Shown here one piece after another: positions 1-8,813 of a stretch of 39,438 nucleotides of DNA. A program made the position numbers and the translations under genes. Source of the DNA: Pseudorhodobacter sp. (GTDB lineage Bacteria; Pseudomonadota; Alphaproteobacteria; Rhodobacterales; Rhodobacteraceae); contig JAHEBX010000010.1 of assembly GCA_024642045.1 (NCBI GenBank), positions 1 through 39,438 of the forward strand. Reading direction: 5' to 3'. Under the pieces are notes generated by a model. It did not search any database, had not been told where the DNA came from, and worked only from the letters and a program-made list of their open reading frames with translations. How positions within the stretch are numbered: the first letter of the stretch is position 1; each line of letters opens with the position of its first letter.

Positions 1-1846
1 CCGCCCGCTGTTCGTTGAAGGCTTCAAGAACGAAGTTCTCGTCATGGCCACCGTGCTGAGCCACGACCTTGAGAACGATCCTGATATCGTCGCGATGATC
101 GCCGTTTCGGCGGCGCTGACGATTTCGGGCGTGCCCTTCATGGGGCCGATTGGCGCCGCGCGCGTCGGTTTCTCGGGCGGCAACTATGTGCTGAACCCGA
201 GCGTGGACGACATGCAGGGCCTGCGCAACAACCCTGATCAGCGTCTTGATCTGGTCATCGCGGGCACCAAAGACGCCGTGATGATGGTGGAATCGGAAGC
301 CTATGAGCTGACCGAAGACGAGATGCTGGGCGCTGTGAAGTTTGGCCATGAGGCGATGCAGCCGGTGATCGACATGATCATCGACTTTGCCGAAGATTGC
401 GCCAAAGAGCCCTTCGATTTTCAGGCACCTGACTATGCCGACCTTTATGGCCGCGTCAAAGCTGCTGGTGAAACCGAAATGCGCGCGGCTTTCGCTATTC
501 GCGACAAGCAAGAGCGGACGGCTGCGATCTCTGCTGCGGTTTCGACGATCAAAGCTGCGCTGGATGAGGCCGATCTGGCTGACATCAACCTTGGCTCGGC
601 GATCAAAAAGCTGGAAGCCTCGATCCTGCGTGGCGACATTATCAACGGTGGCGCGCGTATTGACGGACGTGACAACAAGACCGTGCGCCCGATTGTATCG
701 GAAACCGGTATCCTGCCGCGCACCCATGGTTCGGCGCTGTTCACCCGTGGTGAGACGCAAGGCCTTGTGGTGACTACTTTGGGCACCGGCGAAGATGAGC
801 AGATCATCGACGCACTGCATGGCAATTCGCGCTCGAACTTCTTGCTGCACTATAACTTCCCTCCCTATTCGGTGGGCGAAGTTGGCCGTGTGGGCTCGCC
901 TGGCCGTCGTGAGATTGGTCATGGTAAGTTGGCTTGGCGCGCGCTGCAGGCCGTTCTGCCGGCGGCGACCGACTTCCCCTATACCATCCGCGTTGTGTCC
1001 GAGATCACGGAATCGAACGGATCAAGCTCGATGGCGTCGGTCTGCGGTGGCTCTTTGTCGATGATGGATGCGGGCGTTCCGTTGAAGTCGCCTGTGGCTG
1101 GCGTGGCAATGGGTCTTATCCTTGAAGACGACGGCCGCTTTGCGGTTCTGACCGATATCTTGGGTGATGAAGATCACTTGGGCGATATGGACTTCAAGGT
1201 TGCGGGCACCGCCAACGGCATCACCACGATGCAGATGGACATCAAGGTTGCAGGCATCACGCCGGAAATCATGGCGCAGGCTTTGGCTCAGGCCAAGGAC
1301 GGGCGTCTGCACATTCTGGGCGAGATGAACAAGGCGCTGTCGGCTCCGGCTGGCTTCTCCGAGTATGCTCCCAAGATCGAAACCATGCAGATCCCCACGG
1401 ACAAAATCCGTGAAGTTATCGGTTCGGGCGGCAAGGTTATCCGCGAGATCGTTGAAGTTTCGGGTGCCAAGGTTGACATCAACGACGAAGGCATCATCAA
1501 GATCGCTTCGTCCGATGCGGCTGCCATCAAGAAGGCCTATGACATGATCTGGTCGATCGTGGCAGAGCCGGAAGAAGGCCATATCTACACCGGTAAAGTC
1601 GTCAAACTGGTTGATTTCGGGGCGTTCGTGAACTTCTTCGGCAAGCGTGATGGTCTGGTTCACGTGTCGCAGATCGCCTCCAAGCGTCTGAACCACCCGA
1701 ATGAGATCCTGAAAGAGGGCCAAGAAGTGAAGGTCAAGCTCTTGGGCTTTGACGATCGCGGCAAGGTCCGTCTGGGCATGAAGATGGTCGATCAGGAAAC
1801 TGGTCTGGAAATCACCGAGTCCAAGGAAGAAGCCGCCGAGGCGTAA
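1..1846 (+). CDS. pnp: polyribonucleotide nucleotidyltransferase, 5' end cut by the window
   Basis: PNPase degrades RNA 3' to 5' phosphorolytically and works in the degradosome. The open frame runs in from base 2, so the gene starts upstream; about 614 residues are present of a protein normally about 710 long, so roughly 95 N-terminal residues are missing. Visible are the end of the first RNase PH core, the linker, the second RNase PH core ([15 protein letters not shown] and [16 protein letters not shown]), a KH domain with the loop [11 protein letters not shown], and a C-terminal S1 domain ([15 protein letters not shown] to [10 protein letters not shown]). The C-terminal tail is short and acidic. 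A strong hairpin terminator follows within about 60 bases. The internal ATG at base 44 is not the start, because conserved PNPase sequence continues upstream of it. Confidence 0.97.
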   Translation, partial: RPLFVEGFKNEVLVMATVLSHDLENDPDIVAMIAVSAALTISGVPFMGPIGAARVGFSGGNYVLNPSVDDMQGLRNNPDQRLDLVIAGTKDAVMMVESEAYELTEDEMLGAVKFGHEAMQPVIDMIIDFAEDCAKEPFDFQAPDYADLYGRVKAAGETEMRAAFAIRDKQERTAAISAAVSTIKAALDEADLADINLGSAIKKLEASILRGDIINGGARIDGRDNKTVRPIVSETGILPRTHGSALFTRGETQGLVVTTLGTGEDEQIIDALHGNSRSNFLLHYNFPPYSVGEVGRVGSPGRREIGHGKLAWRALQAVLPAATDFPYTIRVVSEITESNGSSSMASVCGGSLSMMDAGVPLKSPVAGVAMGLILEDDGRFAVLTDILGDEDHLGDMDFKVAGTANGITTMQMDIKVAGITPEIMAQALAQAKDGRLHILGEMNKALSAPAGFSEYAPKIETMQIPTDKIREVIGSGGKVIREIVEVSGAKVDINDEGIIKIASSDAAAIKKAYDMIWSIVAEPEEGHIYTGKVVKLVDFGAFVNFFGKRDGLVHVSQIASKRLNHPNEILKEGQEVKVKLLGFDDRGKVRLGMKMVDQETGLEITESKEEAAEA

Positions 1847-1901
1847 GCTTTGCTTTGAGGTCGCTGCGCAAGCGGGCGGCCTCAGAGCGGTTTGAAATTA
1901 A

Positions 1902-1938
1902 AAACACACCCACAAGGAAACTTGTGGGTGTGTTTGTT
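1902..1938. terminator. bidirectional rho-independent terminator between pnp and peroxiredoxin
   Basis: A perfect 15-bp inverted repeat (arms 1902-1916 and 1921-1935) encloses a 4-base GAAA loop. It is A-rich at its left end and T-rich at its right end, so it can stop transcription from either side. It lies 55 bases after the pnp stop and about 90 bases beyond the stop of the convergent peroxiredoxin gene. Confidence 0.9.
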
Positions 1939-2027
1939 TGGCGCAAGCCCGTTGCATCACCCGAACCGAGGCGCAAACGTTGGCTGTCAGGCAGGGTGCG
2001 GGCCACGCTTGGCGGCCCGCGGATGGT

Positions 2028-2684
2028 TTACTTCGGCGCCTTGGCAAAGCGCAGGTAGGGCAGCTTGATGTCCAGATCGCCAAACCGTTCTTTCGCCTGC
2101 GCGTCATTCAGGCTCATCGACACGATCACGTCCTGACCGGGCTGCCAGTTGGCGGGCGTGGCGATCGGCACGCCGTCGGTGGCTTGAACTGCGTCCAGAG
2201 CGCGCAGGATCTCGGCAAAGTTGCGCCCGACCGACATCGGATAGGTCATCGTCAGGCGGACCTTCTTGTCTGGCCCGATAATGTAGACCGAGCGCACCGT
2301 CGCGGTGTTGGCGGGGGTGCGGTTGGCTTCAGGCAGATAGAATTCTGCCGGCAGCATATCGAAGGCCTTGGAAACCGTCAGGCTCGTGTCGTCGATGATC
2401 GGAAACTCCGCTGCAGCGCCGCCAAAGGCTTCGATGTCACGCTTCCACTTCTGATGCTCGGCCACCGAATCGACGGAGACGCCGATGACCTTGGTGTTGC
2501 GCTTTTTCCATTCGGCAGCGAGCTGTGCCACTGCGCCGAATTCGGTGGTGCAAACCGGGGTAAAATCGCGCGGGTGGCTGAAAATGATGGCATAACCGCC
2601 TTCAAGCCAATCGTGGAACTTGATGGTGCCCGCCGTCGACTCGGCGGTAAAATCGGGGGCGACGTCATTGATGCGGATCGACAT
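2028..2684 (-). CDS. 1-Cys peroxiredoxin (Prx6 type)
   Basis: This thiol peroxidase reduces hydrogen peroxide and alkyl hydroperoxides in the cytoplasm. It has 218 residues, the usual length of the Prx6 subfamily. The peroxidatic motif FTPVCTTE places the catalytic cysteine at residue 45, and the conserved Arg occurs in TVRSVYIIG. Cys45 is the only cysteine in the protein, so there is no resolving cysteine and it must be recycled by an outside thiol such as glutathione. The C-terminal Prx domain (about 150-210) supports the Prx6 assignment. A GGAG ribosome binding site precedes the ATG and is caught in a short inverted repeat (see the regulatory entry). The gene is divergent from the aldehyde dehydrogenase and convergent with pnp. 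Confidence 0.95.
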   Translation of the reverse strand: MSIRINDVAPDFTAESTAGTIKFHDWLEGGYAIIFSHPRDFTPVCTTEFGAVAQLAAEWKKRNTKVIGVSVDSVAEHQKWKRDIEAFGGAAAEFPIIDDTSLTVSKAFDMLPAEFYLPEANRTPANTATVRSVYIIGPDKKVRLTMTYPMSVGRNFAEILRALDAVQATDGVPIATPANWQPGQDVIVSMSLNDAQAKERFGDLDIKLPYLRFAKAPK

Positions 2685-2688
2685 GGGG

Positions 2689-2711
2689 TCTCCTAAACCT
2701 GTGATAGGAGA
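2689..2711 (-). promoter_or_regulatory. hairpin covering the peroxiredoxin ribosome binding site
   Basis: In the peroxiredoxin mRNA a 7-base arm TCTCCTA (2711-2705) pairs perfectly with TAGGAGA (2695-2689), with a 9-base loop. The second arm is the Shine-Dalgarno sequence itself, five bases before the ATG. This is seen in sequence. That it controls translation, for example by temperature, is inference and needs a transcription start upstream of 2711. Confidence 0.4.
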
Positions 2712-2908
2712 TACTTAATCTGTCGAAAACAAAGTTGCATCCACCCGCGCGTAAATGCCGCAAATAGGGAAAAATGCCCACTTATTGTCGCCTGCATGAA
2801 ATATCCGTCCAGTTCTGCAGTGTCTGAAATCGCGACATTCCTTGTCGCTGCCAACCTTGCGGGATGGGCGTCCTGCTGTCATAATATGATCAAATTTAGG
2901 AGCCAGCC

Positions 2909-4354
2909 ATGATCATCAAGCGCGATTTCTATATTAACGGCCGTTGGGTCGCCCCCGTCACCCCGCGGGATTGCGAGGTTATCGACCCCTCAACCGAGGA
3001 ACCCTGCGCGATCATTTCGCTGGGCTCCGAGGCTGATACCAATGCGGCTGTGGCTGCGGCCAAGGCGGCCTTTCCGGGTTGGGCTGCGACGCCGCCAGCG
3101 GTTCGGCGCGAGGCAGTGGTGAAGATCCTGCAGCAATACGAGCTGCGATTGGAAGAATTGGCCCATGCAATCGCTATTGAGATGGGCGCGCCGATTGATA
3201 TGGCGCGCGGCGATCAGGCGCCTTGCCTGCCGTGGCATGCGACGAATTTTCTGACCGCTTTTGACGCGATGGAGTGGATCAAGCCGCTTGGTCCTCATGC
3301 GCCGAACGACCGCATCTCGCTGGAACCAATCGGCGTTGTTGGCCTGATCACGCCGTGGAACTGGCCGATGAACCAGATTGCACTCAAGGCTATTCCGGCA
3401 ATTTTGGCGGGCTGCACCTGTGTGCTGAAGCCTTCGGAAGAAAGTCCGCTCGACGCGATGTTGTTTGCGGAATTCTGCCACGATGCGGGTGTGCCTGCGG
3501 GGGTGTTCAATCTGGTGAACGGCGATGGCGCAGGCGTTGGCTCTGTGCTTTCGGCGCATCCTGATGTCGAGATGATTTCCTTTACCGGCTCGACCCGTGC
3601 CGGGCGGGCGATCTCGGCTGCTGCTGCGCAGACGCTCAAGCGCGTAACGCTGGAACTTGGCGGCAAGGGCGCGAATGTGATTTTTGCCGATGCGGATGCA
3701 AAGGCGGTTGAGCGTGGCGTGCGTCATATGATGAATAATTCTGGCCAGTCTTGCAACGCGCCAAGCCGAATGCTGGTGCAGCGCCCGATCTATGATCAGG
3801 CGGTTGAAACTGCGGCGCGGGTGGCGGACAGCATCAAGGTCGGCTCGGCACACGACGGGGGCAACCACATTGGCCCCGTGGTAAACAAGCGTCAATGGGA
3901 GCAGATCCAAGGCTATATCCAGAAAGGCATCGACGAAGGGGCGCGGCTGGTGGCAGGCGGGCCAGGTCTGCCCGAAGGGTTCAATCGCGGCTTTTACGTC
4001 AAACCGACAATTTTTGCTGATGTGGTGCCGGGCATGACGATCGAACGCGAGGAAATCTTTGGCCCCGTGCTGTCGATGATTCCCTTTGATACTGAAGAGG
4101 ATGCAGTGCGCATCGCCAATGACACACCCTATGGGCTGACCAACTATGTGCAGACCCAGAATGGTGCGCTGCGCAACCGGATGGCGCTGCGGTTGAAATC
4201 CGGCATGGTCGAGACGAATGGGAAATCGCGCGGCGCGGGTGCGCCGTTTGGTGGGGTGAAGGCTTCGGGACGTGCGCGCGAGGGCGGGCATTGGGGGCTG
4301 GAGGAATTCCTCGAGGTCAAGGCGATCTCAGGCTGGGATAGCGCAGCCGAGTAG
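2909..4354 (+). CDS. aldehyde dehydrogenase family protein
   Basis: An NAD(P)+-dependent aldehyde dehydrogenase of 481 residues, the usual family length. The catalytic set is complete: Asn151 in TPWNWP, Lys174 in LKPSEESP, Glu249 in ELGGKGAN, and nucleophile Cys282 in NSGQSCNAPSR. The cofactor loop FTGSTRAGR is at about 225-233 and EEIFGP is near 390. The substrate cannot be read from the sequence; relatives annotated simply as aldehyde dehydrogenase act on varied aliphatic or aromatic aldehydes. The ribosome binding site TTAGGAG stands eight bases before the ATG, which supports this start. It is divergent from the peroxiredoxin, with 224 bases between, and is followed by its own terminator, so it is probably transcribed alone. 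Confidence 0.92.
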   Translation: MIIKRDFYINGRWVAPVTPRDCEVIDPSTEEPCAIISLGSEADTNAAVAAAKAAFPGWAATPPAVRREAVVKILQQYELRLEELAHAIAIEMGAPIDMARGDQAPCLPWHATNFLTAFDAMEWIKPLGPHAPNDRISLEPIGVVGLITPWNWPMNQIALKAIPAILAGCTCVLKPSEESPLDAMLFAEFCHDAGVPAGVFNLVNGDGAGVGSVLSAHPDVEMISFTGSTRAGRAISAAAAQTLKRVTLELGGKGANVIFADADAKAVERGVRHMMNNSGQSCNAPSRMLVQRPIYDQAVETAARVADSIKVGSAHDGGNHIGPVVNKRQWEQIQGYIQKGIDEGARLVAGGPGLPEGFNRGFYVKPTIFADVVPGMTIEREEIFGPVLSMIPFDTEEDAVRIANDTPYGLTNYVQTQNGALRNRMALRLKSGMVETNGKSRGAGAPFGGVKASGRAREGGHWGLEEFLEVKAISGWDSAAE

Positions 4355-4357
4355 TCG

Positions 4358-4384
4358 AAAGGCCCCGAGCGACCGGGGCCTTTT
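4358..4384 (+). terminator. rho-independent terminator after the aldehyde dehydrogenase
   Basis: A perfect 10-bp stem (4358-4367 with 4374-4383) and a 6-base loop are followed by a short T-run, starting four bases after the stop codon. Confidence 0.88.
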
Positions 4385-4476
4385 CCTTTGATGATGGCGA
4401 TTTCTGACTGCGGAATGTCGCCGGGATGGCTCACGCGGCCAGCCCGCTTGCGCTTAGGGTGAGGCAGGAGGACGCC

Positions 4477-6453
4477 ATGACCCAGCATCGCCACCTGTTG
4501 CAGCCGCTGCGGTTGCGCGACCAGACCCTGCGCAACCGCATCGTCTTTGGCGCCCATACCAACAACATGTCAGATATGGGCATGCCGGGGCCGCGGATGG
4601 AGGGGTATTTGGTCGAGCGCGCGTTGGGTGGGGCCGCGATGATCGTCACCGAACCCGTGCCAGTTCACCGGACCGGGGTGTTGACGAGGGGCAATCTGCT
4701 GCACGAATCTGACGACATTATCCCACATTTTCAAAAGATTACCGCCCGAGTGAAAGAGGCAGGTGCGGTGATCTGCCAGCAACTCTATCACGTTGGTGCG
4801 CATGGCGATTCCGATCTCAGTTTTGCCCCGCACTGGTCTCCTTCGGGCGGCCCAAGCTACCACGATTCGGATGGTTCGCATCGGATGACAGAAAGCGAGA
4901 TCGAGGAGGTGCTGCAGGCGCATGTCGCTGCGGCAGTTCGGGCGAAAATGTCGGGATTCCAAGGGGTTGAGGTTTGGGCCGCCTATCATTCGTTGCTGGA
5001 TCAGTTCTGGACGCCCTGGTCTAATCAGCGCAGCGACAAATGGGGGGGCACCCTTGAAAATCGGACCCGGTTTTCCCGAACCCTGATCGAAAACATCCGC
5101 CGCGCCTGCGGAGAAGAGTTCATCATCGGGCTGGCCATCAGTTATTCCACCGCGTATTCCGTAACACTTTCTGCGGAAAATATGTGTGAAATCATCGCCT
5201 TGCATGATGCGACGGGGCATGTGGACTATGTCACCTGCGGGTATGGCAGCTATCTGGAGTTTGAGGGAATCATTCCGCCCTTTACCCACGGCGAAAAGCT
5301 GACGACGCCGCTGACCTCGCAACTAAAGGCAATTGTGAAACATGCCGCGATCACCTCTGAGGCTGGCGTGCGAACGCCCGAGAATGCCGAGACGATCGTC
5401 GCTTCGGGTGAGGCGGATTTGGTGTCGATCGTGCGCGGGCAGATCGCTGACCCACATCTGGCACGCAAAACCACCGAGGGGCGAGTTGAGGATATTCGTG
5501 GCTGCATTTCGTGCAATCAGATGTGTTGGGGCCGGCGAAGCCGTGACTATTGGATTTCCTGTTTGATCAATCCGTCGGTGGGCCGCGAGTTTGAATGGGG
5601 CGGCGATCGGTTTACTGCCTCGGTTTCACCGAAATCGGTGTTGGTCGTTGGGGCTGGCCCTGCGGGGTTAGAGGCCGCACGGGTTGCAGCAGAGCGCGGT
5701 CATACTGTTGAAATAATTGAAGCTTCTGGTCAAATTGGTGGGCAATTTCGTCTGGCGGGGATGCAGCCCAGACGCGCCCAAATTTTGGACCTGATGGATT
5801 GGTATGAACGTCAGTTCATAAAGCTCGGCGTCACCTTGCGACTGAATTGCTATCTGGAAGAGGCCGAGATCGCGGCACATGACGCAAGTGTGGTGATCCT
5901 TGCCACGGGGTCTTTGCCTGATGAGGCCGGATTTCAACGCTGGATGCCGCAACTGGATCGACTGCCGGGGATTGATCTGGGTGGGGTTTGGTCACCCGAG
6001 GAGGTGCTGCGGCGTGAGGCGCGGTTGGGGGATGCCGTGGTGGTCTATGATGAAGGATCGAACTGGCGCGGGGTGGGTACGGCCTGGGCCCTTGCAGAAC
6101 AGGGCATACAGGTCACGATCGTGACGCCCGAAGCCTTCGTCGGCAAAGAGATTGCTCGCACGGCTGCTGATGGACCAGCGCGCCGGCGGCTCGCGCAGCT
6201 GGGGGTGCGGATGTTGACCGAGCATTGTATTGCCGAGTGGCACGGCAACGGTGTTACGCTGCGCAATCTGCTCACAGGGGCACAGGAAACCATGCCAGCC
6301 TCGGGGTTGGTGATGGCCACGACCAACCGCAGCTTTGATCCTTTCCCCGAAGGCTTTGCGGGCAAGTCCACGCATCGGATTGGCGATTGCGCCGCGCCGC
6401 GGCTTGCTGCCTATGCGTTCCACGAGGGTCGCAAGCTGGCGCTGACGCTTTAG
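4477..6453 (+). CDS. FMN/FAD/4Fe-4S oxidoreductase of the TMADH / dienoyl-CoA reductase family
   Basis: This is a two-part flavoprotein of 658 residues. Residues 1 to about 340 form an old-yellow-enzyme barrel that binds FMN. A cysteine cluster, Cys343-x2-Cys346-x3-Cys350-x11-Cys362, matches the [4Fe-4S] spacing of 2,4-dienoyl-CoA reductase. From about 388 comes a FAD/NAD-binding half with VLVVGAGPAGLEAARVA. Relatives include trimethylamine dehydrogenase, dimethylglycine demethylase (DgcA) and N-methylproline demethylase (StcD), as well as dienoyl-CoA reductase. A demethylase of a methylated amine is my first guess, but the substrate is not shown. The ATG at 4477 is chosen over an upstream in-frame ATG at 4426 because AGGAGG lies just before it. 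The last four bases overlap the end of the convergent neighbour. Confidence 0.85.
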   Translation: MTQHRHLLQPLRLRDQTLRNRIVFGAHTNNMSDMGMPGPRMEGYLVERALGGAAMIVTEPVPVHRTGVLTRGNLLHESDDIIPHFQKITARVKEAGAVICQQLYHVGAHGDSDLSFAPHWSPSGGPSYHDSDGSHRMTESEIEEVLQAHVAAAVRAKMSGFQGVEVWAAYHSLLDQFWTPWSNQRSDKWGGTLENRTRFSRTLIENIRRACGEEFIIGLAISYSTAYSVTLSAENMCEIIALHDATGHVDYVTCGYGSYLEFEGIIPPFTHGEKLTTPLTSQLKAIVKHAAITSEAGVRTPENAETIVASGEADLVSIVRGQIADPHLARKTTEGRVEDIRGCISCNQMCWGRRSRDYWISCLINPSVGREFEWGGDRFTASVSPKSVLVVGAGPAGLEAARVAAERGHTVEIIEASGQIGGQFRLAGMQPRRAQILDLMDWYERQFIKLGVTLRLNCYLEEAEIAAHDASVVILATGSLPDEAGFQRWMPQLDRLPGIDLGGVWSPEEVLRREARLGDAVVVYDEGSNWRGVGTAWALAEQGIQVTIVTPEAFVGKEIARTAADGPARRRLAQLGVRMLTEHCIAEWHGNGVTLRNLLTGAQETMPASGLVMATTNRSFDPFPEGFAGKSTHRIGDCAAPRLAAYAFHEGRKLALTL

Positions 6454-8069
6454 CCTTGGCGGGCGAAACTGTTGGCCGTGGATAAGGCCCAGGCCTCGCG
6501 GAACAGCGGCGAGGATTGCGGATCTGCCAGCAACTGCCCGTCGCTCAGGTGTTCATATTGCTGCGCGAATGAAATCACCTGGTCAGAATTGCTGCGGCGT
6601 TGAAAGTGGTGGGCCCGCAATTCTGAGGGATGCGACAGGCCCGCCGCGGCGACGAGTTCGGCCAGCGCATGCAGGGTGTTGTGGTGGAAATTCGCCACGC
6701 GCTGCGCCTTATCTGGCACGACAATCGCGCGTTGGCGCAGTGGGTTTTGTGAGGTCACACCCGTTGGGCATTCGCCTGTATGGCAGGACTGTGCCTGAAT
6801 GCAGCCCACCGCGAACATAAAGCCGCGCGCGGCGTTGGACCAATCTGCCCCCAGCGCCATGACGCGGGCCATATCAAAAGCCGAGGTGATTTTGCCCGCT
6901 GCGCCGATCTTGATCTGATCGCGCAGACCTACGCCGATCAGGGCGTTGTGGGCAAAGCTGAGGCCATCGCGCAGAGGCATACCGATATAGTCCATAAACT
7001 CTAATGGCGCTGCACCGGTGCCGCCTTCCTTGCCGTCGATAACGATGAAATCGGGGGTAATACCGGTTTCCACCATCGCCTTGCAAATAGCCAGAAATTC
7101 CCATTTGTGGCCGATACACAGCTTGAAGCCCGCGGGTTTTCCGCCCGACAGGTCTCGCATTTTGGCGATGAATTCCAGCAGGCCGATGGGGGTGGAAAAT
7201 TCAGAATGGCTGGCCGGCGAGACGCAATCTTGGCCCATTGGCACGCCACGAATGGCGGCGATTTCAGCGGTGATCTTGGCGGCGGGCAGCACACCGCCGT
7301 GGCCGGGCTTGGCGCCTTGGCTCAGTTTGAGCTCGACCATCTTGATTTGCGGATCTGCGGCCGCTTCGGCGAAAAGCGTGGGGTCAAATCCGCCATCAGC
7401 GCGTCGCGCACCGAAGTAACCAGAGCCCAGCTCCCACACCAGATCGCCGCCGAATTCGCGGTGATAGGGCGAGACACCACCTTCGCCGGTATCATGGAAA
7501 AACCCACCCGCCCGCGCGCCTTTGTTCAACGCGCGAATGGCATTGGCTGAAAGCGCGCCATAGCTCATGGCCGAGATATTGAGCAGCGAGGCGGAATAGG
7601 CGTGCGGACCCGTGCCGACCGTGACCCGCATGTCCTCGATCGCCGGCATCGGTTTTGGCGCCATCGAATGGTGCAACCATTCGTATTGCTCTTGATAGAC
7701 GTCAAGCATGGTGCCGAAGGGGCGTTTATCCAGCTCTTTCTTGGCCCGCTGATAGACAATGGCGCGTTTGTCACGCGGAAAAGGCGCGCCGTCTTTGTCG
7801 CCTTCAAAGAAATACTGCCGCAGTTCCGGCCGGACGTTTTCAAACATGAAACGCAGATGTGCCGCGATGGGATAATTGCGCAGGATGGCGTGGCGGGTTT
7901 GGAACAGATCGTGGATGCCGATCGCGATCAGAATCGCTGAGAAGAGAAAGATAAGGTCGAAGACCATCGCGCTGTGCGGCCAGAGCAGCGCCATGACAAG
8001 TGACACCACCGCAACAACAACAGAGGCCGTCAGCGGCAGGTAGCGCGTCTCGAATATATTGCGCAGCAC
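6450..8069 (-). CDS. membrane-anchored FMN-binding glutamate synthase-like protein
   Basis: The protein has 539 residues. Two hydrophobic segments (about 12-32 and 35-53) should anchor it in the inner membrane. The rest is the FMN-binding synthase barrel of glutamate synthase, with SAMSYGALSANAIRALNKGA, HDTGEGGVSPYH and DGKEGGTGAAP. Near residue 415-430 the cysteines follow C-x5-C-x4-C in CIQAQSCHTGECPTG, the spacing of the [3Fe-4S] ligands of glutamate synthase. There is no N-terminal glutaminase domain, so it cannot be a complete glutamate synthase; proteins of this kind are usually labelled FMN-binding glutamate synthase family and their true reaction is unsettled. It begins 90 bases after rluA on the same strand and may be the last gene of that transcript. 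Its stop overlaps the stop of the convergent flavoprotein gene. Confidence 0.88.
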   Translation of the reverse strand: MLRNIFETRYLPLTASVVVAVVSLVMALLWPHSAMVFDLIFLFSAILIAIGIHDLFQTRHAILRNYPIAAHLRFMFENVRPELRQYFFEGDKDGAPFPRDKRAIVYQRAKKELDKRPFGTMLDVYQEQYEWLHHSMAPKPMPAIEDMRVTVGTGPHAYSASLLNISAMSYGALSANAIRALNKGARAGGFFHDTGEGGVSPYHREFGGDLVWELGSGYFGARRADGGFDPTLFAEAAADPQIKMVELKLSQGAKPGHGGVLPAAKITAEIAAIRGVPMGQDCVSPASHSEFSTPIGLLEFIAKMRDLSGGKPAGFKLCIGHKWEFLAICKAMVETGITPDFIVIDGKEGGTGAAPLEFMDYIGMPLRDGLSFAHNALIGVGLRDQIKIGAAGKITSAFDMARVMALGADWSNAARGFMFAVGCIQAQSCHTGECPTGVTSQNPLRQRAIVVPDKAQRVANFHHNTLHALAELVAAAGLSHPSELRAHHFQRRSNSDQVISFAQQYEHLSDGQLLADPQSSPLFREAWALSTANSFARQG

Positions 8070-8159
8070 GGGGCAGGTCCTTTTGCTCGGGGTGCAGCCA
8101 TCTAGCCGCAGATTGCTTGCATCAAGGTTAACGTGCCAGCGACTTGCGCGGATGTCACC

Positions 8160-8813
8160 TCAAAAGCCACAGGGCGCGGTAAAGGTGACCCATTCGCCCG
8201 TAGCCGGATGGTGCAGCGAAAGACTTTCAGCGTGCAGCATCAGCCGCGCAAAGGCGAGGGCCGCACCCGTGGCATAGATCGGATCGCCAAGGATCGGACA
8301 GCCTTGCGCCAGCATATGCACGCGCAGCTGATGGCTACGTCCTGTCAATGGGAACAGCCGCACACGGGTGGTCGTGGCATCACGGCTGATGACGTGCCAG
8401 TCGGTCTGTGCTGGGCGGCCGTTTTCAGGATCGACCATCTGGCGTGGACGGTTGGGCCAGTCGGTGCAGAGCGGCAGGTCGATATGGCCAGTGTCGGGGG
8501 TCAGCTGGCCCCAGACGCGGGCGACATAGGTCTTTTTGGCCCGGCGTTTTTCAAACTCCTGCCCCAGAAATCCCTGCGCCTGTTTGGTGCGGGCAAAGAT
8601 CATCACGCCGGACGTGTCGCAATCCAGCCGGTGCACCAAAAGCGTATCCCAATGCGCGGCTTGCAGGCGGGCGACAAGGCAATCTTCGCGCCCTGCGAGT
8701 TTGCCCGGCACAGACAAGAGGCCTGCGGGTTTGTTCACCACGATGATCTGGTCGTCCTGATACAGGATGTCCAAGGGCACGTCGGGCGGGTTGTAGACGA
8801 AATCGGGGATCAT
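8160..8813 (-). CDS. rluA: RluA-family pseudouridine synthase
   Basis: This enzyme converts uridine to pseudouridine in structured RNA. It has 217 residues, close to the 219 of E. coli RluA, which modifies 23S rRNA U746 and tRNA U32, and like RluA it lacks an S4 domain. The catalytic motif HRLDCDTSG puts the nucleophilic Asp at residue 64, the same number as in E. coli RluA. IIVVNKPAGLLSVPG and LTGRSHQLRVHM are the other family motifs. The ATG overlaps the stop of the homocysteine methyltransferase gene as ATGA, so translation is probably coupled; an upstream in-frame ATG at 8918 would bury the start inside that gene and is unlikely. Assignment to RluA rather than another paralogue rests on length and motifs only. 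Confidence 0.88.
   Translation of the reverse strand: MIPDFVYNPPDVPLDILYQDDQIIVVNKPAGLLSVPGKLAGREDCLVARLQAAHWDTLLVHRLDCDTSGVMIFARTKQAQGFLGQEFEKRRAKKTYVARVWGQLTPDTGHIDLPLCTDWPNRPRQMVDPENGRPAQTDWHVISRDATTTRVRLFPLTGRSHQLRVHMLAQGCPILGDPIYATGAALAFARLMLHAESLSLHHPATGEWVTFTAPCGF

Noticed and set aside
2990-4291. A 433-codon antisense frame inside the aldehyde dehydrogenase, with similar ones opposite epmA (22836-23990), fdsB (30996-32228) and fdsA (33887-34981)
   Set aside because: Composition is rich in Arg, His and Pro with no recognisable motifs, no ribosome binding sites, and the sense strand holds well-conserved genes.
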